From: Amycolatopsis nivea
GTDB taxonomy: Bacteria > Actinomycetota > Actinomycetes > Mycobacteriales > Pseudonocardiaceae
Assembly (NCBI RefSeq): GCF_004522235.1
Contig: NZ_SDLT01000009.1
Location: 178,805 to 242,804, forward strand
Length of the DNA: 64,000 nt
Reading direction: 5' to 3'
Shown: piece after piece, positions 46,529 to 56,396 of the stretch
How positions within the stretch are numbered: the stretch's first letter is position 1
Layout: each line of letters starts with the position of its first letter
Program-made: the position numbers and the translations under genes
The notes under the pieces: model-generated
Seen by the model: the letters and a program-made list of their open reading frames with translations, nothing else
What the model was told of the DNA's origin: nothing
Databases searched by the model: none

Positions 46529-46879
46529 ATGCCTCGTAGGACGCCCGGCGCGCTGCGCGCCGACCAGCCCGAGGCCCGCGATCTGTGGGCCGAACGCGTT
46601 TCCCCAGCACTCGACCGGTACCGGAGCTTCCTTCGCCAGCCTGGCCGTTGGCTGTATCTTCCGCTGTCCGATTGCCCGTGCTGCGATCCAGTCGACGCCC
46701 GCGACGACCTGGACGCCGCCCTGCGAGTCCTCCCCCGCCGCGACCGTGCGGAACTGCGCCGGATCCTCGCTCCCCTCGACGACGACTTCCGGCGACGAAC
46801 CCTGCCCGACCCGACAGCTTGGTCCCTCAGCCTCTGGCACGCCTCCGCATGGTGGCGCCGGCGGCTGTACGAACGGTGA
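46529..46879 (+). CDS. hypothetical protein with DCPCCDP motif
   Basis: 116 aa. The Arg/Asp-rich helical protein includes YRSFLRQPGRWLYLPLSDCPCCDPVDARDDL and RRILAPLDDDFRRRTLPDP. The CxCC cluster could bind metal, but no family is recognised. Start ATG at 46529, 63 bases after hpnB and possibly in its transcript. Its codon use is typical of the chromosome. Confidence 0.65.
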   Translation: MPRRTPGALRADQPEARDLWAERVSPALDRYRSFLRQPGRWLYLPLSDCPCCDPVDARDDLDAALRVLPRRDRAELRRILAPLDDDFRRRTLPDPTAWSLSLWHASAWWRRRLYER

Positions 46880-48406
<1,527 letters not shown>

Positions 48407-48422
48407 GGCTTTTCTCCCGCGG

Positions 48423-48452
48423 ATGCCCGCGTCGGCGTACCGGCGCGGGCAT
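48423..48452 (+). terminator. argG terminator hairpin
   Basis: ATGCCCGCG (48423-48431) and CGCGGGCAT (48444-48452) form a nine-base stem 16 bases after the argG stop, followed by TCGCTCTCT. Confidence 0.65.
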
Positions 48453-48527
48453 TCGCTCTCTATACCAGCGTCCGCACCCCGCGAACGTCTCTATATTCGG
48501 GCGGCGGCTCCCGGCTACCGTGGCGGC

Positions 48528-50129
48528 GTGACCCCGATTTTTCAGCTCTCCGCCGACCACGTCACGGCTGAGGCAGCGCTCGACCCGATCGCCGCGACCC
48601 TGGACGGCGTGACCACCGACGCGACCGCGCTCACCGACCTCACCCCGGACGGTTTCGCGGCCCGCGCCGACCTGGCCCGCCGCACGCTCGCCGCTCTCGC
48701 GACGCTGACCCCCAAGTCCCGCGCGGACCGGATCGCGTCCGCGCACCTGCGGAACAGCCTCGAGGCCGAATTGGCCTGGCACGAGCTGGACGAACCGTTC
48801 CGCCAGGTACAGGCGCATTTCGGCACGCTGAATTCGATCGCCGATTCGGTCCGGCTGCTGCCGCGCCGCGACGCGGACGACTGGCACGTCGTCGCGGTCC
48901 GGATGACCGGCGTCGAAACGATGCTCACCGGCTGGCAGAAGACGCTGCAGGCCGGTCTCGACCGCGGCCTGCGCGCAGCCCGCCGCCAAGCGCTGGAAAC
49001 GGCAGCGCAAGCCGAGCGGTATGCCGGAGTCCACAATGCACTCGTCGAGGAGTACGGCGACGGACCGCAGGCTGCCGAGCTGCGCGCCGGGGCCGACGCC
49101 GCCCACCGCGGTTATGCGGCGCTCGCCCGGTTCCTGCGCGAGGATTACGCCCCGCACGCCACCGAAACCGACGGTGTCGGCGCGGAACGCTACGCCGTCG
49201 CGGCCCGGCTTTCCCTTGGTGCGGACCTGGATCTCGCTGAGGCTTACGAATGGGGCTGGGCGGAACTTCAGCGCATCGAAACGGAAATCGCCGCCGAGGT
49301 GGCGAAAATCCAGCCCGGCGCGAGCGTCGCGGAAGTGTTGGCGCTGCTGGACAAAGAGTGCGCGGTGGACGGTGAAGAGTCCTATTTGGACTGGCTACGC
49401 GCGGCGCACGACCGGGCACTGGAAGCGGCTAGCGAGCACTTCGACATCCCGGAACCGTTGCGCGCCTTGGACGTCGTGCTCGCGTACGGCTCCGCGTCGG
49501 GTTCGCCGTACTACACCGGACCCGCCGAGGACGGCACCCGTCCCGGCCGCACGTGGTGGCCGCTGGGCGGACGGGAACGCTTCGCGACCTGGTCCGAGCT
49601 GACGACGGTGTTCCACGAAGGCGTTCCCGGACACCATCTGCAGATCGGCGTCGCGGGCCTGGCCGGGGACTCGGTGAGCCGCTACGCACGCGTCCATTCA
49701 GTGAGCGGGCACGCGGAAGGCTGGGCGCTGTACGCCGAACGCCTCGCCGACGAACTGGGCTGGTTCTCCGAACGCGGCACCCGGCTCGGCATGCTCGCCG
49801 GTTCGGCGCTGCGGGCCGCGCGCGTCGTGATCGACCTCGGCTCGCACCTCGATCTGCCGCTGCCGGACGGTTCCCGCTGGGACTTCGACACCGCCTGCCG
49901 GTTCCTGCACGAGCGCGGATTGGCCGCCGAACACCGGGTGCACGCCGAAATCGTGCGCTACCTCGGCTGGCCGGGCCAGGCGATCTCGTACAAGATCGGC
50001 GAACGCGCTTGGCTGCGGGCGCGGGCCGAAGCCGCCCCCAAACCCGGGTTCACCTTGCGCCAATGGCACGAGGACGCGCTGGCCGTCGGCCCGGTCGGGC
50101 TCGCGGCGCTGCAGGACGCGCTGCGTTAA
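48528..50129 (+). CDS. DUF885-family protein
   Basis: 533 aa, mostly helical. The zinc-peptidase-like signature is TVFHEGVPGHHLQ near residue 362, with HEGxPGHH as the likely metal site; HAEGWALYAERLADELG follows. DUF885 proteins look like M3/M32-type metallopeptidases, but substrates are mostly unknown. The GTG start has no clear ribosome site. It is convergent with a Fur gene with overlapping stops. Probably a cytoplasmic metallo-carboxypeptidase; moderate certainty. Confidence 0.87.
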   Translation: MTPIFQLSADHVTAEAALDPIAATLDGVTTDATALTDLTPDGFAARADLARRTLAALATLTPKSRADRIASAHLRNSLEAELAWHELDEPFRQVQAHFGTLNSIADSVRLLPRRDADDWHVVAVRMTGVETMLTGWQKTLQAGLDRGLRAARRQALETAAQAERYAGVHNALVEEYGDGPQAAELRAGADAAHRGYAALARFLREDYAPHATETDGVGAERYAVAARLSLGADLDLAEAYEWGWAELQRIETEIAAEVAKIQPGASVAEVLALLDKECAVDGEESYLDWLRAAHDRALEAASEHFDIPEPLRALDVVLAYGSASGSPYYTGPAEDGTRPGRTWWPLGGRERFATWSELTTVFHEGVPGHHLQIGVAGLAGDSVSRYARVHSVSGHAEGWALYAERLADELGWFSERGTRLGMLAGSALRAARVVIDLGSHLDLPLPDGSRWDFDTACRFLHERGLAAEHRVHAEIVRYLGWPGQAISYKIGERAWLRARAEAAPKPGFTLRQWHEDALAVGPVGLAALQDALR

Positions 50130-50548
50130 GCCTTGGCCTCGCACTCCGCGCACATCCCCCACCACGTGACCTCCGCCTGGTCCACCCGGAAACCGGGCAC
50201 CGGACCGGGTTCGAGGCACGGCGCGGCTCCGATCGCGCAGGGCACGTCCTGGATCCGGCCGCAGCCGCGGCAGACCAGGTGGTGGTGGTTGTCGTGGGTT
50301 TCGAGTTCGAACCGCGCGGGCGAGCCCGCCGGTTCGAGCGGGCGCAGCAGCCGGGCGCCGACGAGGTCGTCGAGCACGTTGTAGAGGCCCTGCCTGGACA
50401 ACGCGCCGACGGCCCCGTCGGCGTCGAGCACCGTCGCGATTTCCGCGGCCGTGACGTGCGGGGTCCGCGCGACCGCGGCCAGCACCGCACGCCGCTGCGG
50501 CGTGTTGCGCAGACCCTTGTCGCGCAACCGCGTCCCGAACTCGTCCAT
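50126..50548 (-). CDS. Fur-family transcriptional regulator
   Basis: 140 aa. N-terminal winged helix (LRNTPQRRAVLAAVARTPHVTAAEIATVL), metal-binding HDNHHHLVCRGCGRIQDV and a second zinc pair (CAEC) at the C-terminus. It may sense iron, zinc or peroxide; no katG or uptake genes are next to it. The ATG at 50548 gives the usual family length. It is divergent from a second Fur gene, and two copies of a palindrome lie between them. Confidence 0.9.
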   Translation of the reverse strand: MDEFGTRLRDKGLRNTPQRRAVLAAVARTPHVTAAEIATVLDADGAVGALSRQGLYNVLDDLVGARLLRPLEPAGSPARFELETHDNHHHLVCRGCGRIQDVPCAIGAAPCLEPGPVPGFRVDQAEVTWWGMCAECEAKA

Positions 50549-50570
50549 GGCCCGGATCGTACCCCCAGAC

Positions 50571-50644
50571 TTGACCGAATCAATTCTGGCGTGCACTGGC
50601 TCACAGTCCCAGAGTTGACCCGTTCTTACATTTGACTGGATCAA
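50571..50644. promoter_or_regulatory. duplicated Fur-type operator between divergent fur genes
   Basis: TTGACCGAATCAA (50571-50583) and TTGACTGGATCAA (50632-50644) share TTGA-N5-TCAA and similar flanks (TTCTGG / CTTTGG). One copy lies near each gene. They are probable binding sites for one or both Fur proteins. Confidence 0.6.
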
Positions 50645-50666
50645 CTTTGGGGACTACAAAGGAGGC

Positions 50667-51065
50667 GTGCTCACGACCTCCGCACCCATTCCGTCCAGCG
50701 CCGACGCCGGAACCCGGCTCCGGCGCGCCGGCCTGCGCGTGACGACCGCCCGGCAGGTCGTGCTGGAAGTGCTGGCCGAAAACCCGCACGTCACCGTCGC
50801 GGAACTGCTGCCGCTGGTCCGCGAACGGCTGTCGATGGCGTCCACGAGGGGCGTCCACGACGTGCTGACCACCGGCGTCACCGCCGGCCTCGTGCACCGC
50901 TTCGACCACGTCGGCGTCGCGCAACGCTACGAGCTTTCCGGCTTCGACCACCGGCACCTGCTGTGCCGCCAATGCGGCCGGCTGGAGGCGATCCCCGGCG
51001 CGCCGACGGAATCCGCTGAGGAGGCGGTGTCCGGCCTGTGCTCGCGCTGCGATCCGGCCGAGTAA
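50667..51065 (+). CDS. Fur-family transcriptional regulator (second)
   Basis: 132 aa. Winged helix LRVTTARQVVLEVLAENPHVTVAELLPLV, metal region FDHRHLLCRQCGRLEAI and C-terminal CSRC. GTG start directly after AAAGGAGG. It is the divergent partner of the preceding Fur gene and only moderately similar to it. A TTGACT/TACAAA -35/-10 pair overlaps the right-hand palindrome. Autoregulation and cross-regulation are likely. Confidence 0.88.
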   Translation: MLTTSAPIPSSADAGTRLRRAGLRVTTARQVVLEVLAENPHVTVAELLPLVRERLSMASTRGVHDVLTTGVTAGLVHRFDHVGVAQRYELSGFDHRHLLCRQCGRLEAIPGAPTESAEEAVSGLCSRCDPAE

Positions 51066-51068
51066 GGC

Positions 51069-51908
51069 TCAGCGGAACGCGGCGATATTGCGGGCCGCCC
51101 AGTCGGCGAAGGACCGCGGCGCGCGGCCGAGAATCCGTTCGACGTCCGGGCTCACGCGCAGTTCGGCCGGAGTCGGCGAGCTGAGGATGTCCAAGGTGTC
51201 GTCGGCGAGTTCGCCCGGCATGCTCTGCATCATGCCCGCCTTGGCCTCGGCGCGGGTCAGCTCCCGGAACCGCACCGGTTTGCCCAGCGCGGCGGCCAGC
51301 GCCTCCGTTTGCTGACGCGGCGTGATCACCGCCGGCCCGGTCAGCTCGTACACACCGCCGACGTGCCGGTGGTCGCGCAGGCAAGCCGCGGCGACCTCGC
51401 CGATGTCCGCCGGATCGATGATCGGCACCCCGGTGTCACCGAACGGCGCGGCGACAATTCCTTGCGTGCGAACGGATTCCGCCCACCACAGCGCATTGGA
51501 GGCGAACCCGCCCGGCCGCAGGATCACCCAGTCCAGACCCGATTCGCGCACGGCGTCCTCGAGTTCGCGCATCGCGATCCGCGTTGTGCCGAACGGCCTG
51601 GTCGCCACGCCTAGGGTCGACAGCAGAACAACCCGGCGCACCCCAGCATCCGCGGCCTTCGGGACGAGATCGACGGGGTTCGCGCCGACCGCGTGCAGAT
51701 CGCCGGACAGCAAGAGGAACAACGCTTTCGCCCCGGTCAGCGCGGGTTCGAGACTGGCCGCATCCGCCAGGTCTGCCACGACGTGCCGGACCCCTTCCGG
51801 CACCTCAGCGGCCCGCCGCGACACCGCCGTCACCTGCTCGCCCGCGTCGGCGAGCGCCCGCACCAACGGCCGGCCGATGTTTCCGGTCGCCCCGGTCACC
51901 ACGATCAT
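51069..51908 (-). CDS. NmrA-like NAD(P)-binding protein
   Basis: 279 aa atypical SDR. The N-terminal motif VTGATGNIGRPLVRALADAGEQVTAVSRR binds NAD(P); the active-site Tyr-Lys pair of classical SDRs is not evident, as in NmrA/QOR2-type proteins. It may sense redox cofactors or reduce quinones. ATG follows GGGAGC. It is divergent from the HxlR gene and shares palindromes with it, the standard arrangement for HxlR-controlled oxidoreductases. Confidence 0.88.
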   Translation of the reverse strand: MIVVTGATGNIGRPLVRALADAGEQVTAVSRRAAEVPEGVRHVVADLADAASLEPALTGAKALFLLLSGDLHAVGANPVDLVPKAADAGVRRVVLLSTLGVATRPFGTTRIAMRELEDAVRESGLDWVILRPGGFASNALWWAESVRTQGIVAAPFGDTGVPIIDPADIGEVAAACLRDHRHVGGVYELTGPAVITPRQQTEALAAALGKPVRFRELTRAEAKAGMMQSMPGELADDTLDILSSPTPAELRVSPDVERILGRAPRSFADWAARNIAAFR

Positions 51909-51949
51909 GAACAGCTCCCTTCGTAGGCCGCCGACGCTAGGCCGATCCG

Positions 51950-51980
51950 CTTACTCTTCGTAAGGACATACCTTTCGGTA
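51950..51980. promoter_or_regulatory. HxlR operator candidate
   Basis: Two adjoining palindromes, CTTAC-TCTTC-GTAAG (51950-51964) and TACC-TTTC-GGTA (51969-51980), in the 82-base space between the NmrA-like and HxlR genes. Confidence 0.6.
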
Positions 51981-51990
51981 AGCTCGATAC

Positions 51991-52353
51991 GTGACAGGAA
52001 GCGCGCAGTTCACCCCGGCCGTCCCGACGCCGCGTTATGAGGTGTTTCACACCGACTGCCCCGCGCGTGCCGTGATCGACCACGTGACCAGCCGGTGGGG
52101 AATCTGGATCCTGATCTCGTTGCGGGACAAGGAACTCCGGTTCTTCGAACTGCGCGAAAGCATCCGCGGCATCAGCGAGAAGATGCTCGCCCAGTCCCTG
52201 CGCGCACTGGTCGAGGACGGCCTCGTCTGGCGGCGCGTCGAGCCGACCACCCCGCCTCAGGTCACCTACGGCCTGACCGAGTTCGGCCAGGACCTCGGCG
52301 AACCCCTGGACGACCTGTTCGACCGGGTCACCCGGCGGCTGGACGCCCGGTAA
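51991..52353 (+). CDS. HxlR-family transcriptional regulator
   Basis: 120 aa. Typical HxlR winged helix: CPARAVIDHVTSRWGIWIL, LRFFELRESIRGISEKMLAQSLRALVEDGLV and VTYGLTEFG. The N-terminal Cys is the usual redox/aldehyde-sensing position. GTG start with no ribosome site, so a leaderless mRNA is likely. It should control the divergent NmrA-like gene. Confidence 0.9.
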   Translation: MTGSAQFTPAVPTPRYEVFHTDCPARAVIDHVTSRWGIWILISLRDKELRFFELRESIRGISEKMLAQSLRALVEDGLVWRRVEPTTPPQVTYGLTEFGQDLGEPLDDLFDRVTRRLDAR

Positions 52354-52392
52354 CCGCCCTGGTCAGGCCCCGCATTACCCCAGAGGTAATTT

Positions 52393-52413
52393 ACATACAG
52401 ACTGCATGTATGT
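52393..52413. promoter_or_regulatory. TetR operator candidate upstream of hydrolase
   Basis: ACATACA-N7-TGTATGT, a perfect inverted repeat ending 13 bases before the hydrolase start. The TetR gene that follows the hydrolase is the likely binder. Confidence 0.6.
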
Positions 52414-52425
52414 ATCTTCGCCAGC

Positions 52426-53292
52426 ATGAGCGCATACGAAGACCTGGGCACTGCCCGGCACGTCAACCTCCCCCAAGGCGAACTCCGGTACTTCGAGCGC
52501 GGACACGGCCGTCCGGTCGTTTTCGTGCACGGCGTACTCACCAACGCCCTGCTGTGGCGCAAGGTCGTCCCGGCCGTCGCGGACGCCGGATTCCGGTGCC
52601 TGGCCCCGGATCTCCCGCTGGGCGCGCACCCGGTGCCGATGCGCTCGGACGCCGACCTCAGCGCCGCCGGCCTCGCCACCCTCCTGGGAGACTTCCTCAC
52701 GGCACTGGACCTGGAAGACGTCATCCTGGTCGCCAACGACACCGGCGGCGCCATCACGCAACTGCTGCTCGCGCGGTATCCGGAACGGGTCGGCCGGGTC
52801 GTGCTGACGCCGTCGGACAGCTTCGAGTACTTCTTCCCGCCGATCTTCCAGCCGCTGCCGGTGCTCGCCCGCGTGCCGGGTTCGATGGCGGTGCTCGGCC
52901 AGTTGCTGCGGATCAAGGCGCTGTACCGGCTGCCGCTGCTGTTCGGCTGGGTCACGAAACGCCCGCTGCCGCCGGACGTCGCCGAAGAGTATCTGGGCAA
53001 ACTGCGGAAATCCCCTGGTCTGCGAAGGGATTTGCGCAAGTTCCTGCGCACCGTCGACTCGAAGCACACCCTCGCCGCGGCGGAGAACCTGCGCCAGTTC
53101 AAGCGTCCGGTACTGCTGGTCTGGCCGCCCGAAGAGAAGCTGTTCCCGATCAGCCTCGCGCACCGCCTGGCGGAGGTGCTGCCGGACGCGGAACTGGTCG
53201 AGGTCGCGGACTCGTACACCTTCGTCTCGGAGGATCAGCCGGACGCACTGGCCGGGCACATCACGCGCTTCGCCGCCGCCATGGCAGATTAG
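52426..53292 (+). CDS. alpha/beta hydrolase, dehalogenase-like, incomplete triad
   Basis: 288 aa. The oxyanion region is VVFVHGVLTN near residue 33. The nucleophile elbow reads VANDTGG, with Asp near 105 as in haloalkane dehalogenases rather than Ser. Where those enzymes have GHFxxED, this protein has YTFVSED, with Thr265 in place of the catalytic His. Turnover by the usual mechanism is therefore doubtful. ATG start; it is followed after 4 bases by a TetR gene, forming an auto-regulated pair with the palindrome upstream. Confidence 0.87.
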   Translation: MSAYEDLGTARHVNLPQGELRYFERGHGRPVVFVHGVLTNALLWRKVVPAVADAGFRCLAPDLPLGAHPVPMRSDADLSAAGLATLLGDFLTALDLEDVILVANDTGGAITQLLLARYPERVGRVVLTPSDSFEYFFPPIFQPLPVLARVPGSMAVLGQLLRIKALYRLPLLFGWVTKRPLPPDVAEEYLGKLRKSPGLRRDLRKFLRTVDSKHTLAAAENLRQFKRPVLLVWPPEEKLFPISLAHRLAEVLPDAELVEVADSYTFVSEDQPDALAGHITRFAAAMAD

Positions 53293-53296
53293 GTGC

Positions 53297-53890
53297 GTGC
53301 GACGTACCCAGCAAGAACGCTCCGACGCGACGCGAGCCGCACTGATCAAGGCCGCCCGAGACCTCTTCGGCGCACGCGGCTACCACGACGTGCCGGCCGA
53401 AGAAATCACGCGCACGGCAGGCGTCACGCGGGGCGCGCTGTACCACCACTTCGGCGACAAACAAGGCCTGTTCCGGGCCGTCGTCGAAGTGCTGGAACGC
53501 GAACTGACCGTCGAGGTCTCGGACGTCCTTGACGGTGCGCCGGATCCGCTTTCCGGTCTTTCTGCCGCGCTGGGGGTGTTCCTGGACGCTTGCCTGCGCC
53601 CCGATGTCCGGCGAATCTCGCTGACCGACGCCCCGGCTGTGCTGGGGTGGGACGCCTGGCGCGATCTGGAGGCCGAGTACGGCTTGGGGTTGGTCGCGGA
53701 GCACCTGACGGCTGCCCGGGATGCCGGGTTGATTGTGGATACGCCGGTGGATGCTTTGGCGCAGCTGGTCTTGGCGGCGGTGATGGAGGCGGCGCGGATG
53801 ATCGCGCACGCCGACGACCCGGAGCGGGTGCGGGGGGATGCGCAGCAGGTTTTTGCCGGGTGGTTGAGCGGGTTGCTGGTTCCTAGGTGA
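53297..53890 (+). CDS. TetR-family transcriptional regulator
   Basis: 197 aa. HTH at residues ~25-50 (AEEITRTAGVTRGALYHHFGDKQGLFRAVVEV) and a C-terminal ligand domain with AALGVFLDACLRPDVRRI. GTG start 4 bases after the hydrolase stop, so it is in the same operon. It probably binds the ACATACA-N7-TGTATGT site. Its end overlaps the convergent YdcF gene by 8 bases. Confidence 0.9.
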   Translation: MRRTQQERSDATRAALIKAARDLFGARGYHDVPAEEITRTAGVTRGALYHHFGDKQGLFRAVVEVLERELTVEVSDVLDGAPDPLSGLSAALGVFLDACLRPDVRRISLTDAPAVLGWDAWRDLEAEYGLGLVAEHLTAARDAGLIVDTPVDALAQLVLAAVMEAARMIAHADDPERVRGDAQQVFAGWLSGLLVPR

Positions 53891-54548
53891 GGAGCCGGGC
53901 GGTGTATCCGTGTGCTGCCAAGCTCTCGAACGCTCGCTCAACCTGCTCCGGAAGGTCTTGGGGTATCGCGAATCCTCGCTGGGCATAGAGGCTTATCCGC
54001 TGCGTGTCGCCGACCAGCATGCTGATGACCCGGTCTGCGTCGCCGATGCTCCGGACGTATTCGTCCAGCGGCAATGGCTGGGAGGCGCAGAGAACGTCGA
54101 TGTCGGGCCAGAGCTTCTTGCACGTCGCGTACGCCCGCCGTTGCTGGTAGGGGCGCGAGATCAGCGTGACGGACTTGACCTCGATGCCCCACGCCTCCAG
54201 CAACTCTCGGCTTCGCGCGATGTTGTCTCCGGTGTTGCGTGCCGTTGGTTCGAGGAGGATCGCATCCTCTGGAACACCCAGTTCCAACGCGCGCTCCCGG
54301 TAGTGCACGGCTTCGCCGCGAGGGAATCGCTCCACGGTTGTCGGCGCATTGGCTCCGGTGAACACGATCCGAGGAAAGCTGCCCTGGTGGTACAGCTCCG
54401 CTGTGTAAGTAGCGACACCGAGGTCGTGGCTGCCCAGGCCGATCCCGACGTCCGTCGGCCGGAGTTCGTGGTGCAGGTCGTGGTAATCCCAGAGCGTTTG
54501 GACGTCGGCGCGGAGGTGCTCCGGCACGGTGGTCGAGCGCTCAGGCAT
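53883..54548 (-). CDS. YdcF-family (DUF218) protein
   Basis: 221 aa without signal peptide. DUF218 features include VGIGLGSHDLGVATYTAELY, PRIVFTGANAPTT, ILLEPTARNTGDNIARSRELL and TLISRPYQQRRAYAT. It is a soluble relative of the membrane YdcF at 15.2 kb. It lies 15 bases downstream of the GntR gene and is probably co-transcribed. The reaction is unknown. Confidence 0.82.
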   Translation of the reverse strand: MPERSTTVPEHLRADVQTLWDYHDLHHELRPTDVGIGLGSHDLGVATYTAELYHQGSFPRIVFTGANAPTTVERFPRGEAVHYRERALELGVPEDAILLEPTARNTGDNIARSRELLEAWGIEVKSVTLISRPYQQRRAYATCKKLWPDIDVLCASQPLPLDEYVRSIGDADRVISMLVGDTQRISLYAQRGFAIPQDLPEQVERAFESLAAHGYTARLLT

Positions 54549-54563
54549 GCGAGGACTCCGGAG

Positions 54564-55331
54564 TCAATCGGGGATCTTGAAGGTATAGGACCAGGAGAAC
54601 CGGCTCGCCGCATGGACGCCGCGCGCGAACTCCACGACCCGGCCCTTGGCCGTGAATGTGCGGCGTTCCAAAACCATCACCGGTTCTCCCGCGGGGAGTT
54701 CCAGCGTCTCGATCTCGACGGGCGTGGGCATGCGCGAGCAGACGGTCTCGCTGATCGTGTCGGGTTCGAGCCCCTGCAGGGTAAGTACCAGAAAGCCGCC
54801 GCCACGACCGGCTGGCCCCGCAGTCTCGTCGACGAGGCGAGTGCCCTCAACGTCTTCTGGGCGGTAGTAGCTGGAGAGCGTATGCGTCGGGTGGCCCGAC
54901 TCCTTGACCAAGCGCGCACGCTCGTAAACGGGCGAGCCGATTTCGACGCCTAGAGCTTCGGCGATCTCCGCGTCAGCCTCGATCTGCGTAACGGTCTGCG
55001 TCTGATCGGTTAGCTTCCACTCGCGACCGGACGCCTCGCGGTCAGCGACGAACGCGACAGTTTCGCCGTACTTCCACTTGCTCTTGGCGTAGCGATCAGC
55101 ACCGAGACGCTTCATCGGCGGACGCGCGCGAACGACCGTGCCGCGGCGTCGGACCGGCGTGACCAGCCCCTCAGCCTCGAGGACACTCACGGCTTTGCGC
55201 ACTGTGTTGACGTTGACGCCGTGCTCCTGAGCCAGTTCCTCCTGCTTCGGCAGCGTCGAGTCCGGTGCGTATTCGCCCCGCTGGATCGCGTCGCGCAGGC
55301 TCGCGGCCAGGTCACGGTACCCAATGCCCAC
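54564..55331 (-). CDS. GntR-family regulator with UTRA domain
   Basis: 255 aa. N-terminal GntR winged helix (AIQRGEYAPDSTLPKQEELAQEHGVNVNTVRKAVSVLE) and C-terminal UTRA effector domain (~95-250), the HutC subgroup. GTG follows GGAGGAGGATGAC. Such regulators control small actinomycete integrative elements as well as sugar genes. It is divergent from a 79-aa small gene, and 16-bp inverted repeats lie between them, so it probably represses that promoter. Confidence 0.9.
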   Translation of the reverse strand: MGIGYRDLAASLRDAIQRGEYAPDSTLPKQEELAQEHGVNVNTVRKAVSVLEAEGLVTPVRRRGTVVRARPPMKRLGADRYAKSKWKYGETVAFVADREASGREWKLTDQTQTVTQIEADAEIAEALGVEIGSPVYERARLVKESGHPTHTLSSYYRPEDVEGTRLVDETAGPAGRGGGFLVLTLQGLEPDTISETVCSRMPTPVEIETLELPAGEPVMVLERRTFTAKGRVVEFARGVHAASRFSWSYTFKIPD

Positions 55332-55395
55332 GTCATCCTCCTCCGTGCGGCGATAACGCTAGCGGTATCAGAACGTCCTGACCCGTCAGACTAGA

Positions 55396-55451
55396 TAGAA
55401 GTAGTTCTATTGACAACCTAGTCGACCGCGCGCCTAATAGAACTACTTCTA
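55396..55451 (+). promoter_or_regulatory. promoter bracketed by 16-bp inverted repeats
   Basis: TAGAAGTAGTTCTATT (55396-55411) and AATAGAACTACTTCTA (55436-55451) are exact reverse complements. TTGACA (55410-55415) and CTAATA (55434-55439) give a rightward promoter with 18-base spacing. Its two ends overlap the arms, an arrangement suited to tight repression by the GntR protein. Confidence 0.7.
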
Positions 55452-55511
55452 CTCCAGAGCCTCGCCTCGCAGGCTCCAGCAACCAAACGTGCCAGCGGAA
55501 GGGCATGGACC

Positions 55512-55751
55512 ATGGCGAACAAAGCTGAACCCGCGACCCTGCACGACGCGCACTCCGCTGCGACAGCCCGGCGTCCGGCGCCCAACGCGACCCGTGCGAC
55601 TTGGGCCGCCTTCCACCTCGCGAACGCGCGGATGTATCAAACTGTCGCGGACTACGACCGCGGGCATCATCACGAAGCCCTCTACTGGGTCAGTTACGAG
55701 GAGCGTCAGGCTGCCCGGTTTTCCCCTCCGCCCGAGGAAGACAGGAATTAG
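55512..55751 (+). CDS. small hypothetical protein under the GntR promoter
   Basis: 79 aa. The core WAAFHLANARMYQTVADYDRGHHHEALYWVSYEERQA is helical with a His cluster. Similar small proteins accompany GntR regulators in Amycolatopsis-type integrative elements (recalled, not searched). GGAAGGGC precedes the ATG. It lies just left of the displaced dehydrogenase end at 55789 and may be a remnant of an element. Function unknown. Confidence 0.65.
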   Translation: MANKAEPATLHDAHSAATARRPAPNATRATWAAFHLANARMYQTVADYDRGHHHEALYWVSYEERQAARFSPPPEEDRN

Positions 55752-55788
55752 TCCACACGCGACTTCGCCGTCCGCGGACCGCTACAGC

Positions 55789-55815
55789 TCAGAGCCGGAT
55801 CGACTTCTGGTTCAT
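55789..55815 (-). repeat. displaced 3' end of the aldehyde dehydrogenase gene (left att)
   Basis: On the minus strand this reads MNQKSIRL-stop, identical in protein to the end of the dehydrogenase gene at 59473. Codons here (AAG TCG ATC CGG) are host-like and GC-rich; those at 59473 (AAA TCT ATA CGC) are not. Beyond the Met the sequences part. The shared identical core is TTCTGGTTCAT (55805-55815). Confidence 0.75.
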
Positions 55816-56396
55816 GAACTATCCAGGCGGTCGGTGGGCCTGGACGCGTTCTTGGGCATACTGCCTCTGACCTGCTCTTTGCGTCTGTTGGGTCCGGTCG
55901 CGTCCGGGCCTGTCTGGACGTCTGACGGCCTGTAGACGGCCTGGCTTCCCGCTGTCCCTGTGCCCCGTCTAACCTCGTGGCGACTCTTCCCCGTCTTCCT
56001 CGTCCCCGCTGCTGTTAGCGCCGGAGGGCCGAGGTCAAGGGTGGGCGCTTGCGTCCATCGCGCAGCGACGCCGCAGGCGCCCTTGATGGCGGTCGGCCGG
56101 TGTTAAACGATTGCTGACGAAGGAGCGGTCAACCGATCGTGACGCCGAACGGCGTAACACTGATCGACTCGCCGACGTCTCTGGCCGTATGGGGACGCGT
56201 GGATCAACCACCTCGCGGCGGCGCGCGTACGCGGCCGACTCTCCGGCGGGCCGCCCGGCGACCGGCGGCCGAAGCGGAGCGGCAAGCCGTCCGTGTCGCA
56301 TGAGGGCGAGCCCACCGCATGGGTGGTGACGTGCGCGCCGCCGCTGGCGACGCGCCTTGATCCCATAGAGCCAAATTCTGCAGACATGGAGGTGAC
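55816..56396. other. island left flank without a recognised gene
   Basis: About 580 bases between the left attachment copy and the TIR gene. Short GC-rich open frames occur on both strands without motifs or ribosome sites. GC falls towards the right. Confidence 0.5.
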
